This document shows positions 15,021 through 24,208 of a DNA stretch of 64,000 bases, piece by piece. The stretch is from Candidatus Obscuribacter phosphatis. GTDB lineage: Bacteria > Cyanobacteriota > Vampirovibrionia > Obscuribacterales > Obscuribacteraceae. The translations under genes were made by a program, and so were the position numbers. The DNA lies in NCBI GenBank assembly GCA_001899315.1, contig MOYA01000006.1, positions 1-64,000 of the forward strand, in the 5' to 3' direction. Each line of letters opens with the position of its first letter. Position 1 is the first letter of the stretch. The notes beneath the pieces are model-generated. The model searched no databases. It had not been told where the DNA came from and saw only the letters and a program-made list of their open reading frames with translations.

Positions 15021-16571
15021 TTAGACTTCGGAATACTGACGCAGCATCTCGCCGAGTGTCCGCACCGCCACGCCGGTCGCACCGTGCGAGTTGATGCCCT
15101 CGCCGTAGCGGTGGAAGCTAGTGCCGGCGATGTCCATGTGCACCCAGGTATTGCCTTCTTCCACGAACTCGCGCAGGAACCAGGCCGCCACGATGGAGCC
15201 CGGACCGCTGCCGTCGTTGGTCAGGTCGGCCATTTCGCTGTCGTTGCCCTGGCGATAGCCTTCGTACATGGGCAGCTCGTGCATCGGCTCACCGACCGAG
15301 TCGGCGCACTTGAGCACTTCGCGAGTGAAGCGGGAGTTGTTGCCGAAGATGCCGGTGATCTTGTCACCGAGGGCTTCTTCCACCGAGCCGGTGAGAGTGG
15401 CCACATCGATGAGCTGGTTGGCGCCCAGCTTCTTCTGCACATAGGTGAGCGCATCGGCCAGGGTGAGTCGTCCTTCCGCGTCGGTGTGTCCCACCTCGAC
15501 GGTCAGTCCGCTCATGGTCTTGATCACCATGCCCTGCCGCATCGAGCGGGCATCGGTGAGGTTCTCGCAGGCGGCGACCACTGCCCGCACCGAGATCTGG
15601 GGCTTGAGCGCGCTGACAAGCGACATGGCCTGCAGCACTGCCGCCGCACCTCCCATGTCGTTCTTCATGTCGCGCATGCCGTCGTCGTCCTTGAGGTTGA
15701 GACCGCCGGAGTCGAAGGTGATGCCCTTGCCGACCAGACCGAGCACTTCCTGGGTGCCGCCGCCCGGCGGGTCGTAGCGCATCTCGATGAAAGCCGGGGG
15801 GTTCTGGCAGCCGCTGCTGACCGCCAGTACACCGCCCATTTTCATAGCCTTGATTTCGGACTGTCCGAAGACGCGCACCTTGACCAGTCCACCAGAGTCT
15901 TTGCCGATCTTTCGCGCGATGGCGGCGATGCGGGTCGGGGTCATGGTGTCGCTGGGCTCGTTCACCATATCGCGGGCGCGGTTGGTGGCTTCGCCAAGCA
16001 ACTTGCCCACCTTCAGACCGCGATTGACCGAGCTGAGGTGCTCATCGCTGGTGAGCAGAGTGAGAGTCTCGAAGTGCGTGCGTCCTTGGTCGCGGGTCTT
16101 CTTGTGGTTGGGTTCGTAGTCGACCAGGGTGGCAAATTCGGCCACGGTCTGGGCGAGCTGCTCGACCGTGAAGCCGGGCAGTTCGACATCGACGAGAGGC
16201 ATGACCAGATGCTCACCGCCGGCGGTGTCGCGGGCGGCCAGGAAGGCTTCGGTCAAAGCCTCACGCAGCTTATTGAGGGTGAGCTTGGAGCGGGCGCCAA
16301 GACCGACCAGAATGATGCGGTCGAGCCCGACCGTTTCGAGGTTGGTGTCGAGCACCGAGACCTGCTTGTGCTCCGGTTCGAAGCCGTCGGACTTGACGCG
16401 ACGAGCGATCAGTCCACCGGTGATTTCGTTCACCTCGTGCGCGAAGCCCTTCAGCTTGCGCTCGCCGGAGAACCTGAGCAAAATGACGTTGGCACGGGAG
16501 CTCTTGCCCACGCGCTGGAGAGCGGACGTCAGACCAGCCGACGTCGCCTTGAAAGAGATTGAGGTAGCCAT
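15021..16571 (-). CDS. pepA: Leucyl aminopeptidase (M17 family)
   Basis: 516-residue M17 metallo-aminopeptidase releasing N-terminal residues from peptides. The catalytic domain shows GKGITFDSGGLNLK, DMKNDMGGAAAV and VGHTDAEGRLTLADAL, holding the Lys, Asp, Glu and Arg of the two-metal site. The Asn usual just before TDAEGR is His here. The N-terminal domain is also of PepA type. ATG 16571 is fixed by GGAGGAA four to five bases upstream. Strong GC3 bias creates a 492-codon antisense ORF, which is not a gene. The hairpin at 14966 closes the transcript. Confidence 0.94.
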   Translation of the reverse strand: MATSISFKATSAGLTSALQRVGKSSRANVILLRFSGERKLKGFAHEVNEITGGLIARRVKSDGFEPEHKQVSVLDTNLETVGLDRIILVGLGARSKLTLNKLREALTEAFLAARDTAGGEHLVMPLVDVELPGFTVEQLAQTVAEFATLVDYEPNHKKTRDQGRTHFETLTLLTSDEHLSSVNRGLKVGKLLGEATNRARDMVNEPSDTMTPTRIAAIARKIGKDSGGLVKVRVFGQSEIKAMKMGGVLAVSSGCQNPPAFIEMRYDPPGGGTQEVLGLVGKGITFDSGGLNLKDDDGMRDMKNDMGGAAAVLQAMSLVSALKPQISVRAVVAACENLTDARSMRQGMVIKTMSGLTVEVGHTDAEGRLTLADALTYVQKKLGANQLIDVATLTGSVEEALGDKITGIFGNNSRFTREVLKCADSVGEPMHELPMYEGYRQGNDSEMADLTNDGSGPGSIVAAWFLREFVEEGNTWVHMDIAGTSFHRYGEGINSHGATGVAVRTLGEMLRQYSEV

Positions 16572-16652
16572 AGTTTCCTCCACGGCTTTTTGAGCCGCTT
16601 CGACAGATTTTGGTTTGATAAAAGACTGCCTGGAGACGGTTATTGCCTGGGG

Positions 16653-17108
16653 TCAGATGACGCCGGCAGTCTGAGACTGCTGGGTCAGGCTGTCATAACC
16701 GCTTTCGGAGTCGCCTGTGTAACTCGGGTTGGTGGAGCCGTCCAGCGCCGTGGACTGAAGCAGCGCTTCGACCTTGCCGTATGAGGCGATTTCGCCCTCA
16801 AGGAAGGTCTGGATTTGCGCAGTCAGTCCGACAGCCTGAGAAAGCGGCGCCGAAATTGAAAGTGAGAGCGGGGTGCCGACCAGAAGGTCGAAGTCGTTGG
16901 TGTGAGCCCAGACGTGTTCGCTGTCGCCGCTGGTATCACCGGCGGGGCTTGGAATGCGACTGATGATCAACCAGACGAACTTACCGGCATTCTGCTCGGA
17001 GGTCAGGCGCAGCCGCACCTCCTTGCTGGTGGCAGAGATAGCGCTGAGCATATCGGCCAGCGCGCGGGATGCGAAGACCTTCGCGTTGTCGTACTTGCTG
17101 TTAGCCAT
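16653..17108 (-). CDS. Uncharacterised GC-rich protein, 151 residues
   Basis: Not recognised. Starts MANSKYDNAKVFASRALADM with AGGAC six bases upstream. The first 60 residues look alpha/beta (VRLRLTSEQNAGKFVWLIISR), the centre resembles a ligand-binding fold, and the last 40 residues are Ser/Thr/Gly-rich and probably disordered. No membrane segment. It lies 81 bp upstream of pepA on the same strand with the same GC-rich codon use, so it may be co-transcribed. Confidence 0.65.
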   Translation of the reverse strand: MANSKYDNAKVFASRALADMLSAISATSKEVRLRLTSEQNAGKFVWLIISRIPSPAGDTSGDSEHVWAHTNDFDLLVGTPLSLSISAPLSQAVGLTAQIQTFLEGEIASYGKVEALLQSTALDGSTNPSYTGDSESGYDSLTQQSQTAGVI

Positions 17109-17806
17109 GATGTGTCCTAGTTCAGTTCAGCTGAGCTGTATTACTTTCTGATCGCAATCAAAAGCTTTCTCGACCGTCCCTTACTGCTCATCCCGGATGG
17201 AATGACTGTGTCGGCTCTAAGGGTCGTGGGGTGTGTCTTAGACTTGATCGAGTGTACTTTTGGATTGAGAAAGAAAATAAAACGCGAGCTAAACCTACGA
17301 AGTCACCTAGGCTATTATCAAGAGATCTTAGATTTAAATATAGAGTAATAACTGTACAAGCTAACGCAAGACGACTTAGCCGTAGGCTTTCTGGCTTGTT
17401 ATGCTGGGTGGGTGGATGTCAAGAAAGCCAAAGATTTCCAATGGTGGGGTTTGGGGTTTGTTGTCAAGAGTGGTGTCGTATTTGGTAGCGCGAGCTGCGC
17501 CAATTCTTGGCTGGGGCGAGCCGGTTACCCTTTCTAGTTTCTAACTTTATCTTTCGTCCGAAATCTTGATTAGAGCTTAGTTTCAGCCTTAGGTTCAGGT
17601 TCCTTTTCGCCTTCACAAATTCTAGAGAGACTTACTACAAGCCCTTCAATAAACAGACCCGCATTACTGCTTTCTGGCTCAGGTTGAGTCCTGAATGGGC
17701 CTGCTCAATTTATGTGGGTGAAAAGTGTGGTCCGGTGGTCGGCATTTTCTCAGCAAGGTGCTGGGTCAGCCAAACATCCGGTTTTGAAACAATTCAGGAG
17801 CACTAT
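17109..17806. other. Long AT-richer intergenic region between divergent genes
   Basis: 698 bp containing no ORF with plausible start and composition. It separates the GC-rich 17108 gene from the permease and must carry both promoters. The section 17300-17350 is strongly AT-rich (TTTAAATATAGAGTAATA). No clear hairpin, tRNA or riboswitch was seen. Confidence 0.5.
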
Positions 17807-19429
17807 ATGAAACAAAGTATTTGGGGCGAGATGTTTCGTCGCAAGTCGGTTGAAGTCATCAAGGCTCAAAGCGAAGAGGAGAAGGGACCCCGCCTCAAGC
17901 GAGTGCTGACGGCGCGAGATGTCTTCAATCACGGTGTTGCAGCAATCATCGGTACCGGCATTTTTGTCCTTACCGGAGTCGCTGCAGCAAACACAGCTGG
18001 TCCAGGAATCTTGCTCTCTTTCGTGCTCGCCGGTCTGGCTTGCGCGTTCGTCAGCTTTGCATATGCAGAGCAGGCATCTATGATTCCGGTTTCTGGCAGT
18101 GCATACACCTATGCTTATGCAACGATGGGCGAGTTTCTGGCTTGGCTTATCGGTTGGGATTTGCTTTTGGAGTATGCCGTAGGCGCCAGTGCAGTTGCCT
18201 CAGGATGGAGCGCATATCTGCAGAACATTTTGCAGGGTTTGGGCTACCACCTGCCTGCTTATCTCACTGTGGCGCCTCCCACTCTACCTCTTGGTCATGT
18301 CGGTATTACCTTGGCTTTTCTTTTGGGCGGCATCTTTGTAACTGCGCGCAGTTTCGGCAAAGTTGCTGAAGCCAAGGACAAAGCTGAGGCCAAGGCTAAG
18401 TCTTCTTCAAATAAGGCAAACTGGCTGAGCCGCTTGCTTGGTTTCGGTCTTATCGGTGTCGCTGTCGCTTTCGGACTCGACACCTATAGGCACCTGACCA
18501 GTGTGGACCTGCCGGCTGTCCTCATTGTCGCCTTCATCAACTTTTGGTTGATAAAGGGGGTTTCGCATACCGCCAAAATGACATCTATCTTTGTGGTTGT
18601 GAAGCTGGCTGTGGTAATTTTCTTTATCGCTGTCGGTGCCTTCCATATTGATACCGCCAACTATAGCCCTTTCCTGCCCTTCGGTTGGTCGGGTGTGCTG
18701 GCTGGGGCTGGTGTGGTCTTCTTTGCTTTCATCGGCTTCGATGCTGTTACCACTCTTTCGGAAGAATGCAAAGACCCGCAGAAAGACGTGCCCAAAGGGG
18801 TGATCGGGTCTTTGGTGGTATGCACCTTGTTGTATGTATTGGTGGCGGCTATCATGACCGGCGCGGTTTCTTACACCCTGCTTGGCGGGGCCGGTGAGGG
18901 TGCGCCAATGGCGAAAGTCTTGGACCATATCGGACTCAACTGGGCTTCGCCCTTGGTTTCGGTTGGTGCTATCGCTGGTATCACTTCGGTTTTGATTGTC
19001 CTGCTTTTTGGGCAGTCTCGCATCATGATGCGAATGGCTAAAGACGGCTTGGTTTCGCCGGTCTTTGGTAGGGTGTCGCCCCGTTTTCACACTCCTGTCT
19101 GGTCGATTGCCATCTGGGGTGTGATTGTTGCACTCTCTGCCGGTTTGGTGCCTATCGGCGAATTGGCGGAGTTGACCAGCATTGGTACTCTCTTCGCCTT
19201 TGTCATAGTCTCTTTGGGGGTGATCGTTTTGCGACGTACCGAACCTGAGCGTCATCGCGGCTTCAAGTGTCCAGGTTATCCATATGTGCCAATTCTTGGC
19301 GCCCTGCTCAGCTTCATTTTGATGCTCAGCTTGCCGGGTATCACTTGGTTGCGATTCGTTGGTTGGATGGCTATCGGCATAGTCGTCTATTTCACCTATT
19401 CGCGCAGTCATAGCCGTTTGACGCGCTAG
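17807..19429 (+). CDS. APC-family amino acid permease (cationic amino acid transporter-like)
   Basis: 540-residue transporter with about twelve or more hydrophobic segments. The first helix carries GIIGTGIF-type residues (AAIIGTGIFVLTGVAA), the substrate-binding hallmark of the APC superfamily. PVSGSAYTYAY, GFDAVTTLSEECKDPQKDVP and GQSRIMMRMAKDGL match the CAT/YfnA subgroup. A Lys/Ala-rich cytoplasmic loop at about residues 185-205 is longer than usual. ATG 17807 has CAGGAG six bases upstream; in-frame codons further upstream are not needed. It probably imports basic or neutral amino acids. Confidence 0.92.
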   Translation: MKQSIWGEMFRRKSVEVIKAQSEEEKGPRLKRVLTARDVFNHGVAAIIGTGIFVLTGVAAANTAGPGILLSFVLAGLACAFVSFAYAEQASMIPVSGSAYTYAYATMGEFLAWLIGWDLLLEYAVGASAVASGWSAYLQNILQGLGYHLPAYLTVAPPTLPLGHVGITLAFLLGGIFVTARSFGKVAEAKDKAEAKAKSSSNKANWLSRLLGFGLIGVAVAFGLDTYRHLTSVDLPAVLIVAFINFWLIKGVSHTAKMTSIFVVVKLAVVIFFIAVGAFHIDTANYSPFLPFGWSGVLAGAGVVFFAFIGFDAVTTLSEECKDPQKDVPKGVIGSLVVCTLLYVLVAAIMTGAVSYTLLGGAGEGAPMAKVLDHIGLNWASPLVSVGAIAGITSVLIVLLFGQSRIMMRMAKDGLVSPVFGRVSPRFHTPVWSIAIWGVIVALSAGLVPIGELAELTSIGTLFAFVIVSLGVIVLRRTEPERHRGFKCPGYPYVPILGALLSFILMLSLPGITWLRFVGWMAIGIVVYFTYSRSHSRLTR

Positions 19430-19442
19430 TCTGCCAAGAGTG

Positions 19443-19494
19443 GAGCGGCTTTCTGTACTTGTTACAGGAGGCCGCTCTGCTCGCTTTTCTTTTG
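19443..19494 (+). terminator. Intrinsic terminator of the permease gene
   Basis: Stem arms 19443-19457 and 19463-19477 pair over 15 bp with G-U wobbles, then GCTCGCTTTTCTTTT. It lies 13 bp after the permease stop. Confidence 0.8.
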
Positions 19495-19523
19495 CTTCTT
19501 TATTACTAACGCCGGTAGTATAA

Positions 19524-20021
19524 TTACCATCTCGGCATATTTTGTCTCGGGGTGGCGGTTTGGCATGGTTTGACATAGGGCTCCACCGCGTTCCATAGAC
19601 TGGCACCGGCGCAACCGACTGTGGCTAAAACTCCTAGTCCGAGTAATTCCGGTGCTGCCCCCACCGCTAGACCAGTGCCTACTGCAAAGCCTACTGCCCC
19701 CGCGCCGAAGCCGACTGTCCTGCCCGAATGTTCAGGGAATTGCTTGGTGTGCTTGTCTATTGCTTCGACTGTTTGGCTCAAACCCTTTGATTCTTTCTCC
19801 AGCTCTTTGCTGGCTTGATCAAGAAAGCTGGTGTATTGGCGCTTTAGTTCTCTTTGCTTTTCTTCTTTGGGTAAGAGCTGTTGCTGTGGCAAGTTCTTGC
19901 TCAGGTGCTCTAACTCTTGCAGGGCCTTTTGAATGTCTTTCTGTAGAAAGTCAGGCAAAAGGTTGGTGGTTTTTTCGCACTCTTGCTGCTTCGATGAAGC
20001 TGTGTTCTCGGCTGGTTTCAT
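19524..20021 (-). CDS. Coiled-coil protein with C-terminal membrane hairpin
   Basis: 165 residues. Residues ~10-100 are charged and helical (LPKEEKQRELKRQY), probably a coiled coil. Residues ~103-145 form a Gly/Ala-rich hydrophobic hairpin (GFGAGAVGFAVGTGLAVGAA), then a short polar tail. This resembles small membrane-shaping or toxin-like helical hairpins, but no family was identified. ATG 20021 has GGAGGA seven bases upstream. Single-gene unit converging with the permease. Confidence 0.72.
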   Translation of the reverse strand: MKPAENTASSKQQECEKTTNLLPDFLQKDIQKALQELEHLSKNLPQQQLLPKEEKQRELKRQYTSFLDQASKELEKESKGLSQTVEAIDKHTKQFPEHSGRTVGFGAGAVGFAVGTGLAVGAAPELLGLGVLATVGCAGASLWNAVEPYVKPCQTATPRQNMPRW

Positions 20022-20150
20022 GTCATTTCCTCCGGGGTGGTAGTTTCCTCAGATTACTGACAAGTCTGGTTGCTTTCACTGTGTAATTGAACAGTGGTTG
20101 CGCGAGTTGAGCGAGTGCGAACTTAGTGGAGGTTCATTTTGGGTGAGTGA

Positions 20151-20175
20151 GAGAAATTTTGCTGTTTTTCTCTCA
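20151..20175 (-). repeat. 25-bp hairpin element, inverted copy left of the NUDIX gene
   Basis: This 25-mer is the exact reverse complement of 21016-21040. It has self-complementary ends (GAGAAA...TTTCTCTC) around GCTGTT, so it can fold. It lies 247 bp before the NUDIX start in a 400-bp gene-free stretch (20022-20421) that otherwise shows only a short CACTGT-N8-ACAGTG repeat at 20077-20096. Confidence 0.8.
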
Positions 20176-20421
20176 AGCCCAACCAGTATTCCTTTACGCG
20201 GTTTTCTTCGGCTATGAGTTGCACGGTCGGCAACTAGCTTAGGGCTCTCTCTCCTTCAAATAAAGACTGAGATTGGGTTAGGTTTGGTCATATCTTTCTT
20301 TTCCGACTCCAAACCTAGTTCTTCGACTTCAACCATTTAGTTTTCAGACCATCAGCGAGACATAGCTGTCTTGGTTAGTCGTTCGCGCTGAAAACTACCA
20401 AAATTTACCGAAAGGTGAGCT

Positions 20422-20952
20422 ATGCAACACGGTTATCAATATTGCCCCAAGTGCAGCTCGGGGTTGGTTCTCAAGAGTTTTGAGGGCAAGCAGAAATCTG
20501 CTTGTTCCAGGTGTGACTATGTCCATTGGGACAATCCTCTTCCTGTCGTGGCCGTCATTGTTCCTCATGTCAGCGGCGGTCTGGTTTTGATCAAGCGGGG
20601 CATGCCCCCTCGAGTTGGCTATTGGGCGCTGCCTGCCGGCTTCATCGACCATGGCGAACATCCTGAGTTTGCCGCTGTTCGAGAGTGTAAGGAAGAGAGC
20701 GGATTGGACATCAAGCTGGCGCGCTTGCTGTCGATTCATGCACCGGAGGGCCGGAATCAGATTCTCATGATTTATTTGGCTGAGCCGGTTTCTGCTTTGC
20801 CTAGCCCTGGCAGTGATGCCTTGGAGGCAAAAGTCTTTGCTTTCGACCAACTGCCAGCCGAGATTGCCTTCCCCTTGCACAAGACTGCTATCGAGAACTA
20901 CATCAAGCGAGAGAAGCGCAATCGTCGCCGTCGCAAACAGCCTCAAGGCTGA
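20422..20952 (+). CDS. NUDIX hydrolase with N-terminal zinc ribbon
   Basis: 176-residue pyrophosphohydrolase of nucleoside-diphosphate derivatives. Residues 8-33 form a zinc ribbon (CPKC...CSRC). The NUDIX box GX5EX7REUXEEXGU is complete at about residues 73-95: GFIDHGEHPEFAAVREC, then KEESGL. The arrangement matches NudC-like and ADP-ribose pyrophosphatase-like proteins; the substrate cannot be fixed. The C-terminus is very basic (KREKRNRRRRKQ), which may bind nucleic acid. RBS AAAGGTG lies close to the ATG. The gene is bracketed by inverted copies of a 25-bp element. Confidence 0.92.
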   Translation: MQHGYQYCPKCSSGLVLKSFEGKQKSACSRCDYVHWDNPLPVVAVIVPHVSGGLVLIKRGMPPRVGYWALPAGFIDHGEHPEFAAVRECKEESGLDIKLARLLSIHAPEGRNQILMIYLAEPVSALPSPGSDALEAKVFAFDQLPAEIAFPLHKTAIENYIKREKRNRRRRKQPQG

Positions 20953-20975
20953 GTGTTTCGGCAGTGAGCGTTCTA

Positions 20976-21000
20976 GGGTTGCGAGAATCTCTCGCAACCC
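20976..21000 (+). terminator. Perfect 11-bp hairpin after the NUDIX gene
   Basis: GGGTTGCGAGA and TCTCGCAACCC separated by three bases, 24 bp after the stop. There is no T-run, but the stem is strong. Its right arm is also the beginning of the 47-bp tandem repeat, so terminator and repeat are one structure. Confidence 0.6.
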
Positions 21001-21142
21001 TGGGCTCAGCTAGATTGAGAGAAAAACAGCAAAATTTCTCGCAACCCTAGGCTTTTCTAGATTGAGAGAAAAACTGCAGAATTTCTCGCAACCCTGGGCT
21101 CTTCTAGATTGAGAGAAAAACAGCAGAATTTCTCTCAACCCC
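20986..21142 (+). repeat. 3.3 tandem copies of a 47-bp repeat
   Basis: Copies at 20986-21032, 21033-21079 and 21080-21126 plus a partial at 21127-21142, differing at a few bases. Each contains TGAGAGAAAAAC(A/T)GCA(A/G)AATTTCTC, which folds back on itself. The element in the first two units spans 21016-21040 and matches the inverted copy at 20151. The copies are contiguous with no spacers, so it is not a CRISPR. The rest of the gap to 21375 holds a TATATAGGA stretch near 21228 that could be a -10 region for the next gene. Confidence 0.9.
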
Positions 21143-21375
21143 AACTCCTTTCAATCACTTTACTACTGCCCCAAAAGTCCGACGTATCTGTCTCGCACGC
21201 TTCTTCTTTGACCCGTTCTATACTACGCTATATAGGACGCAAAAACCCCTTACTGCCGCACCTTTGCCCAATTATTTATGTCAAGAGAGTTTCAAGCGAG
21301 TCGCAGCCGTGTAAGTTGTAGGGGAGCAATACTTATCGACAGATTAAAAACTGAGCCTCGGTCCAGAGAATTCAA

Positions 21376-22509
21376 ATGAGCTACGACTTCAATATCTATC
21401 TTCTGAACGAACCCAAGCTTAATGAAATCATTTCAACTCTAGCCCAGCTGAAGATGGCGGTAGAGCACAGCCCCACCGCTCTACCCTGGGAATTCAAATG
21501 CTTTATGGGACAAGACGGCGCCGAACTCTCAGAGCGCGAGAGTTTCAAGGTCATTGGTCCGGTAAGTATCTTCCCCGACGATTTGCCTTCTTTTTCTTCC
21601 AGCAATGATCTAGACCGCGCCAAGTGGCTCATAACAGTTTCTTGCCAAGTTGACTCAGAAGTGGCCGAGCAGGCCGTTAAGTTTGGTTCTGCCTTGGTCA
21701 AGAACCATAAGGGAGCAATTTACGACCCCCAAGAAGACCAGTTGATTTATCCCAAAAAAGTTGCCAGAAAGGCTGAGTCAAGAGAGATAAAGCTTCTCTC
21801 TATGCAGTTTTCCACCACCGAAGACGAATTTTTGCCTGCAAAGGCAAAGGTTTTGTTGGATATTTTGGAAGAGTATTGCCCGGAAGCTTTGCCAATGAGG
21901 TTTGGCAGAGGGCTGCCCTTAAGTGATCGTTATCTCAATCAAGGTGCCTCGGGTTTTCTCAATGCTTGCAAAAGAGAAGGAACCCTTTTCTTTAGGGGGC
22001 GCTATCCCTTTCTGGGCGGAGGTGTCTGGCGTCCGTCCGAGTTTACCCGTCTCAAAGCTACTGAGGCTCCCTGTGTCACCATAAGTCTTGATTTCGACTG
22101 CTCTTGGGCTTTAGGTTCTTCTGAAAATTCCGAGCATTTAGTGGCGCTGTTTTGCGCCTTGGCAGAAGGTATTGGTTGTTTCTACGCCGGAGCCGCCGTG
22201 CGCCGTCGGGTTAATATGGTTGACGGCGAGATTCTTCATGGTCCCGAAGCCGAGAACTGGTCCTTTGGCAGGGCTGCTTGTTGGGATGGTATTCCGATGG
22301 TCAAGACTTGGCTGACTTGGTTTGGCGAAGATTTGAAAGTAGAGGTTGCGCCTTGTCTCGACCAGCGCTATGTCACCATGGAAGGCAGCTTTATGAGGCT
22401 CTCCGAGAAACCTGCCGACGCCGATGAGTTGACCTATCTCTTTCCGAAGTTTCCTGACAAGGTTCTCAACGTAGAAACCGCTTCAGGTCATTTCAAAACA
22501 AGCAACTAG
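21376..22509 (+). CDS. Uncharacterised protein, 377 residues (possibly immunity-like)
   Basis: No family recognised with confidence. Starts MSYDFNIYLLNEPKLNEIIS; an opening of the MSYDxxxY kind is seen in several bacterial contact-toxin immunity proteins, a weak hint only. The protein is soluble, rich in Trp/Phe in the second half (GGGVWRPSEFTR, FDCSWALGS, WLTWFGEDLKVEV), and looks like two alpha/beta domains joined near residue 135. No signal peptide. It stands alone between the repeat array and the M15 peptidase gene. Confidence 0.7.
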   Translation: MSYDFNIYLLNEPKLNEIISTLAQLKMAVEHSPTALPWEFKCFMGQDGAELSERESFKVIGPVSIFPDDLPSFSSSNDLDRAKWLITVSCQVDSEVAEQAVKFGSALVKNHKGAIYDPQEDQLIYPKKVARKAESREIKLLSMQFSTTEDEFLPAKAKVLLDILEEYCPEALPMRFGRGLPLSDRYLNQGASGFLNACKREGTLFFRGRYPFLGGGVWRPSEFTRLKATEAPCVTISLDFDCSWALGSSENSEHLVALFCALAEGIGCFYAGAAVRRRVNMVDGEILHGPEAENWSFGRAACWDGIPMVKTWLTWFGEDLKVEVAPCLDQRYVTMEGSFMRLSEKPADADELTYLFPKFPDKVLNVETASGHFKTSN

Positions 22510-22613
22510 TTGACACTACTTTTAGTGGCACTGATTGCCTCTCTGACCTCTTTGGATTTCTGGCAAATTTGCCACAGGGCATAGCTGAATGTAAACTTAG
22601 GTGGGGGTGAACC

Positions 22614-24104
22614 TTGCCAAGTAAGTCTTCGCACAAATCGCATCCTGAAATCATCGTCTTGATTGTCTCAATGGCGGCTTTTGCAGCCTTTGTATTTTGC
22701 GGCGAATTTGCTGTGCGACAGCAAAAGACACCCCCCAAGTCGATTGCAGACGATGCTGCGAAAGCTCCTACTTCCACTCTATCTTCTTCTTCAGTTGCTT
22801 CTCTGTCCAATAGCCCAGCACAGCATTCTTCTCAAGACGGTCAGTCAGGCGCCGATAAAGATTCCAGCTTGCTTGGGCATGTCACTAAATCTCAGTCTTT
22901 AAAGCCGGGACATTTACTAAATCACGACAAGACTAAAGCTGATTCAAATTTGGACTCTTTGTCTACTGCAGCGCCCAATGCATTTCCCAGTTCACTGCCC
23001 AATTCATCGCAAAATACTGTGCCTGAAGCGCTAAACCAAAAAGATGAAGCAGAAGCCGAAACGGCAATGTTGAATTCGCTTCCCTCAGCTGTCCCAGGTA
23101 CCTCTGAAAGTGCCGAGGGTCCCGGTCCGGGTATGCTTGAGTCGAGTGAAAATCAATCATTCGTTCAGCCCAAGTTGATTGCAGTTGTGGCTAAGTCTCG
23201 CTTCGCTCAGAAAGCGCAGCAGAATCATGCTGTTCTGCCCGCCGGTGAAGATGCCGCCCATGCCACGGTAATGCGCCTTTATGGCGCTACTTTCATTGCC
23301 AAGCCAGGTTTGAAGCTGCCTCCCTATGCTGTTTTTGAAGCCCCTGCCCAGGTAAGAAGCTATCAAAAGACCTTGCCCCTCAAGCGCCTGAAAGTCGGCC
23401 GCTATAACGTAGTTCTGCAGACCGAAGCCCTCAATGCCTTCAGCGAAGCTGAAAAAGAGGCTGCTCAATACAAACTGAGAATATCGCCAGTGGGTGATAT
23501 TGCTAGCTTGAGGAGTTATGAGGACACTGCTTATATTTGGCATAAGTATCTAGAAAAAGGGCTCAATTATTGGGTGGCCAATCACAAGGTGAAGCCACAG
23601 GAAGCTCGTCGCATACTGGCTTTGCCTCCTAGAGCTCAGCTCAACGCTGTACTTGCTCTAGAAGAAAAGGGTCTTTATTTGCATGCCAACCATATTCATT
23701 CCATTATGAATCTCGCCGCACCGCCCGGGGGTTCGCAGCATATTTCAGGCTTGGCTATGGATATAGAGGAACATCAAAATCCCAGGGTGCGCGAGATACT
23801 CAATCGCCACGGCTTCTTTCAGACAGTCTTACATGATAGTCCGCACTTTATTTTTCTTGGACGCAAGACCGAAGAGCTAGCCGATCTTGGTCTTGTGTCT
23901 GTGCTCAGTAACGGCAGGCAGTATTGGATTCCCGATATTCCCCCCGTGGTTGCCGCCGCTGCGCCGGTGCAATTGCCTTTCAAGCCTCGCTCTGCAAAGT
24001 CGAGATTGGCTTCTCTGGCAGCTCGCAAGAAATCAAGCAAGGCTGTGGCGCCGGCCAAGCCTGTGGCTGCCAGTAAAGAGCCAGAGCCACCGCAGTCATT
24101 CTGA
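22614..24104 (+). CDS. Membrane-anchored M15 (VanY-like) D,D-carboxypeptidase domain protein
   Basis: 496 residues. TTG start at 22614 is supported by GGTGGGGGTG just upstream. A single hydrophobic segment (IIVLIVSMAAFAAFVFC, residues ~13-30) anchors it. Residues ~35-190 are Ser/Pro/Asn-rich and disordered. The C-terminal domain has the M15 zinc motif SQHISGLAMD (H376, D383) and a downstream HF (H411 in SPHFIF), matching SxHxxGxAxD...HxH-type D-Ala-D-Ala carboxypeptidases such as VanY. The predicted role is trimming peptidoglycan stem peptides on the outer face of the inner membrane. A Lys/Ala/Pro tail ends the protein. Confidence 0.8.
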   Translation: MPSKSSHKSHPEIIVLIVSMAAFAAFVFCGEFAVRQQKTPPKSIADDAAKAPTSTLSSSSVASLSNSPAQHSSQDGQSGADKDSSLLGHVTKSQSLKPGHLLNHDKTKADSNLDSLSTAAPNAFPSSLPNSSQNTVPEALNQKDEAEAETAMLNSLPSAVPGTSESAEGPGPGMLESSENQSFVQPKLIAVVAKSRFAQKAQQNHAVLPAGEDAAHATVMRLYGATFIAKPGLKLPPYAVFEAPAQVRSYQKTLPLKRLKVGRYNVVLQTEALNAFSEAEKEAAQYKLRISPVGDIASLRSYEDTAYIWHKYLEKGLNYWVANHKVKPQEARRILALPPRAQLNAVLALEEKGLYLHANHIHSIMNLAAPPGGSQHISGLAMDIEEHQNPRVREILNRHGFFQTVLHDSPHFIFLGRKTEELADLGLVSVLSNGRQYWIPDIPPVVAAAAPVQLPFKPRSAKSRLASLAARKKSSKAVAPAKPVAASKEPEPPQSF

Positions 24105-24208
24105 CAAAAATCATCTTTTCTTAAGACCGGTTTAACCTTGCCTTTAACTGTCAAGGGGTAAGTTGATATTGAGAAAACAAGAAAGAGAAAAAATGAGAGA
24201 AAAGAAAA

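Noticed and set aside
15084-16562. 492-codon plus-strand ORF opposite pepA
   Set aside because: Exactly antisense to a clear M17 peptidase; it results from strong GC3 bias and has no SD or recognisable product.
18407-19606. 399-codon minus-strand ORF opposite the permease
   Set aside because: Overlaps the APC permease and its terminator; the product is low-complexity Asn/His/Arg-rich.
20986-21142. CRISPR array
   Set aside because: The 47-bp units are contiguous without unique spacers and no cas gene is present.
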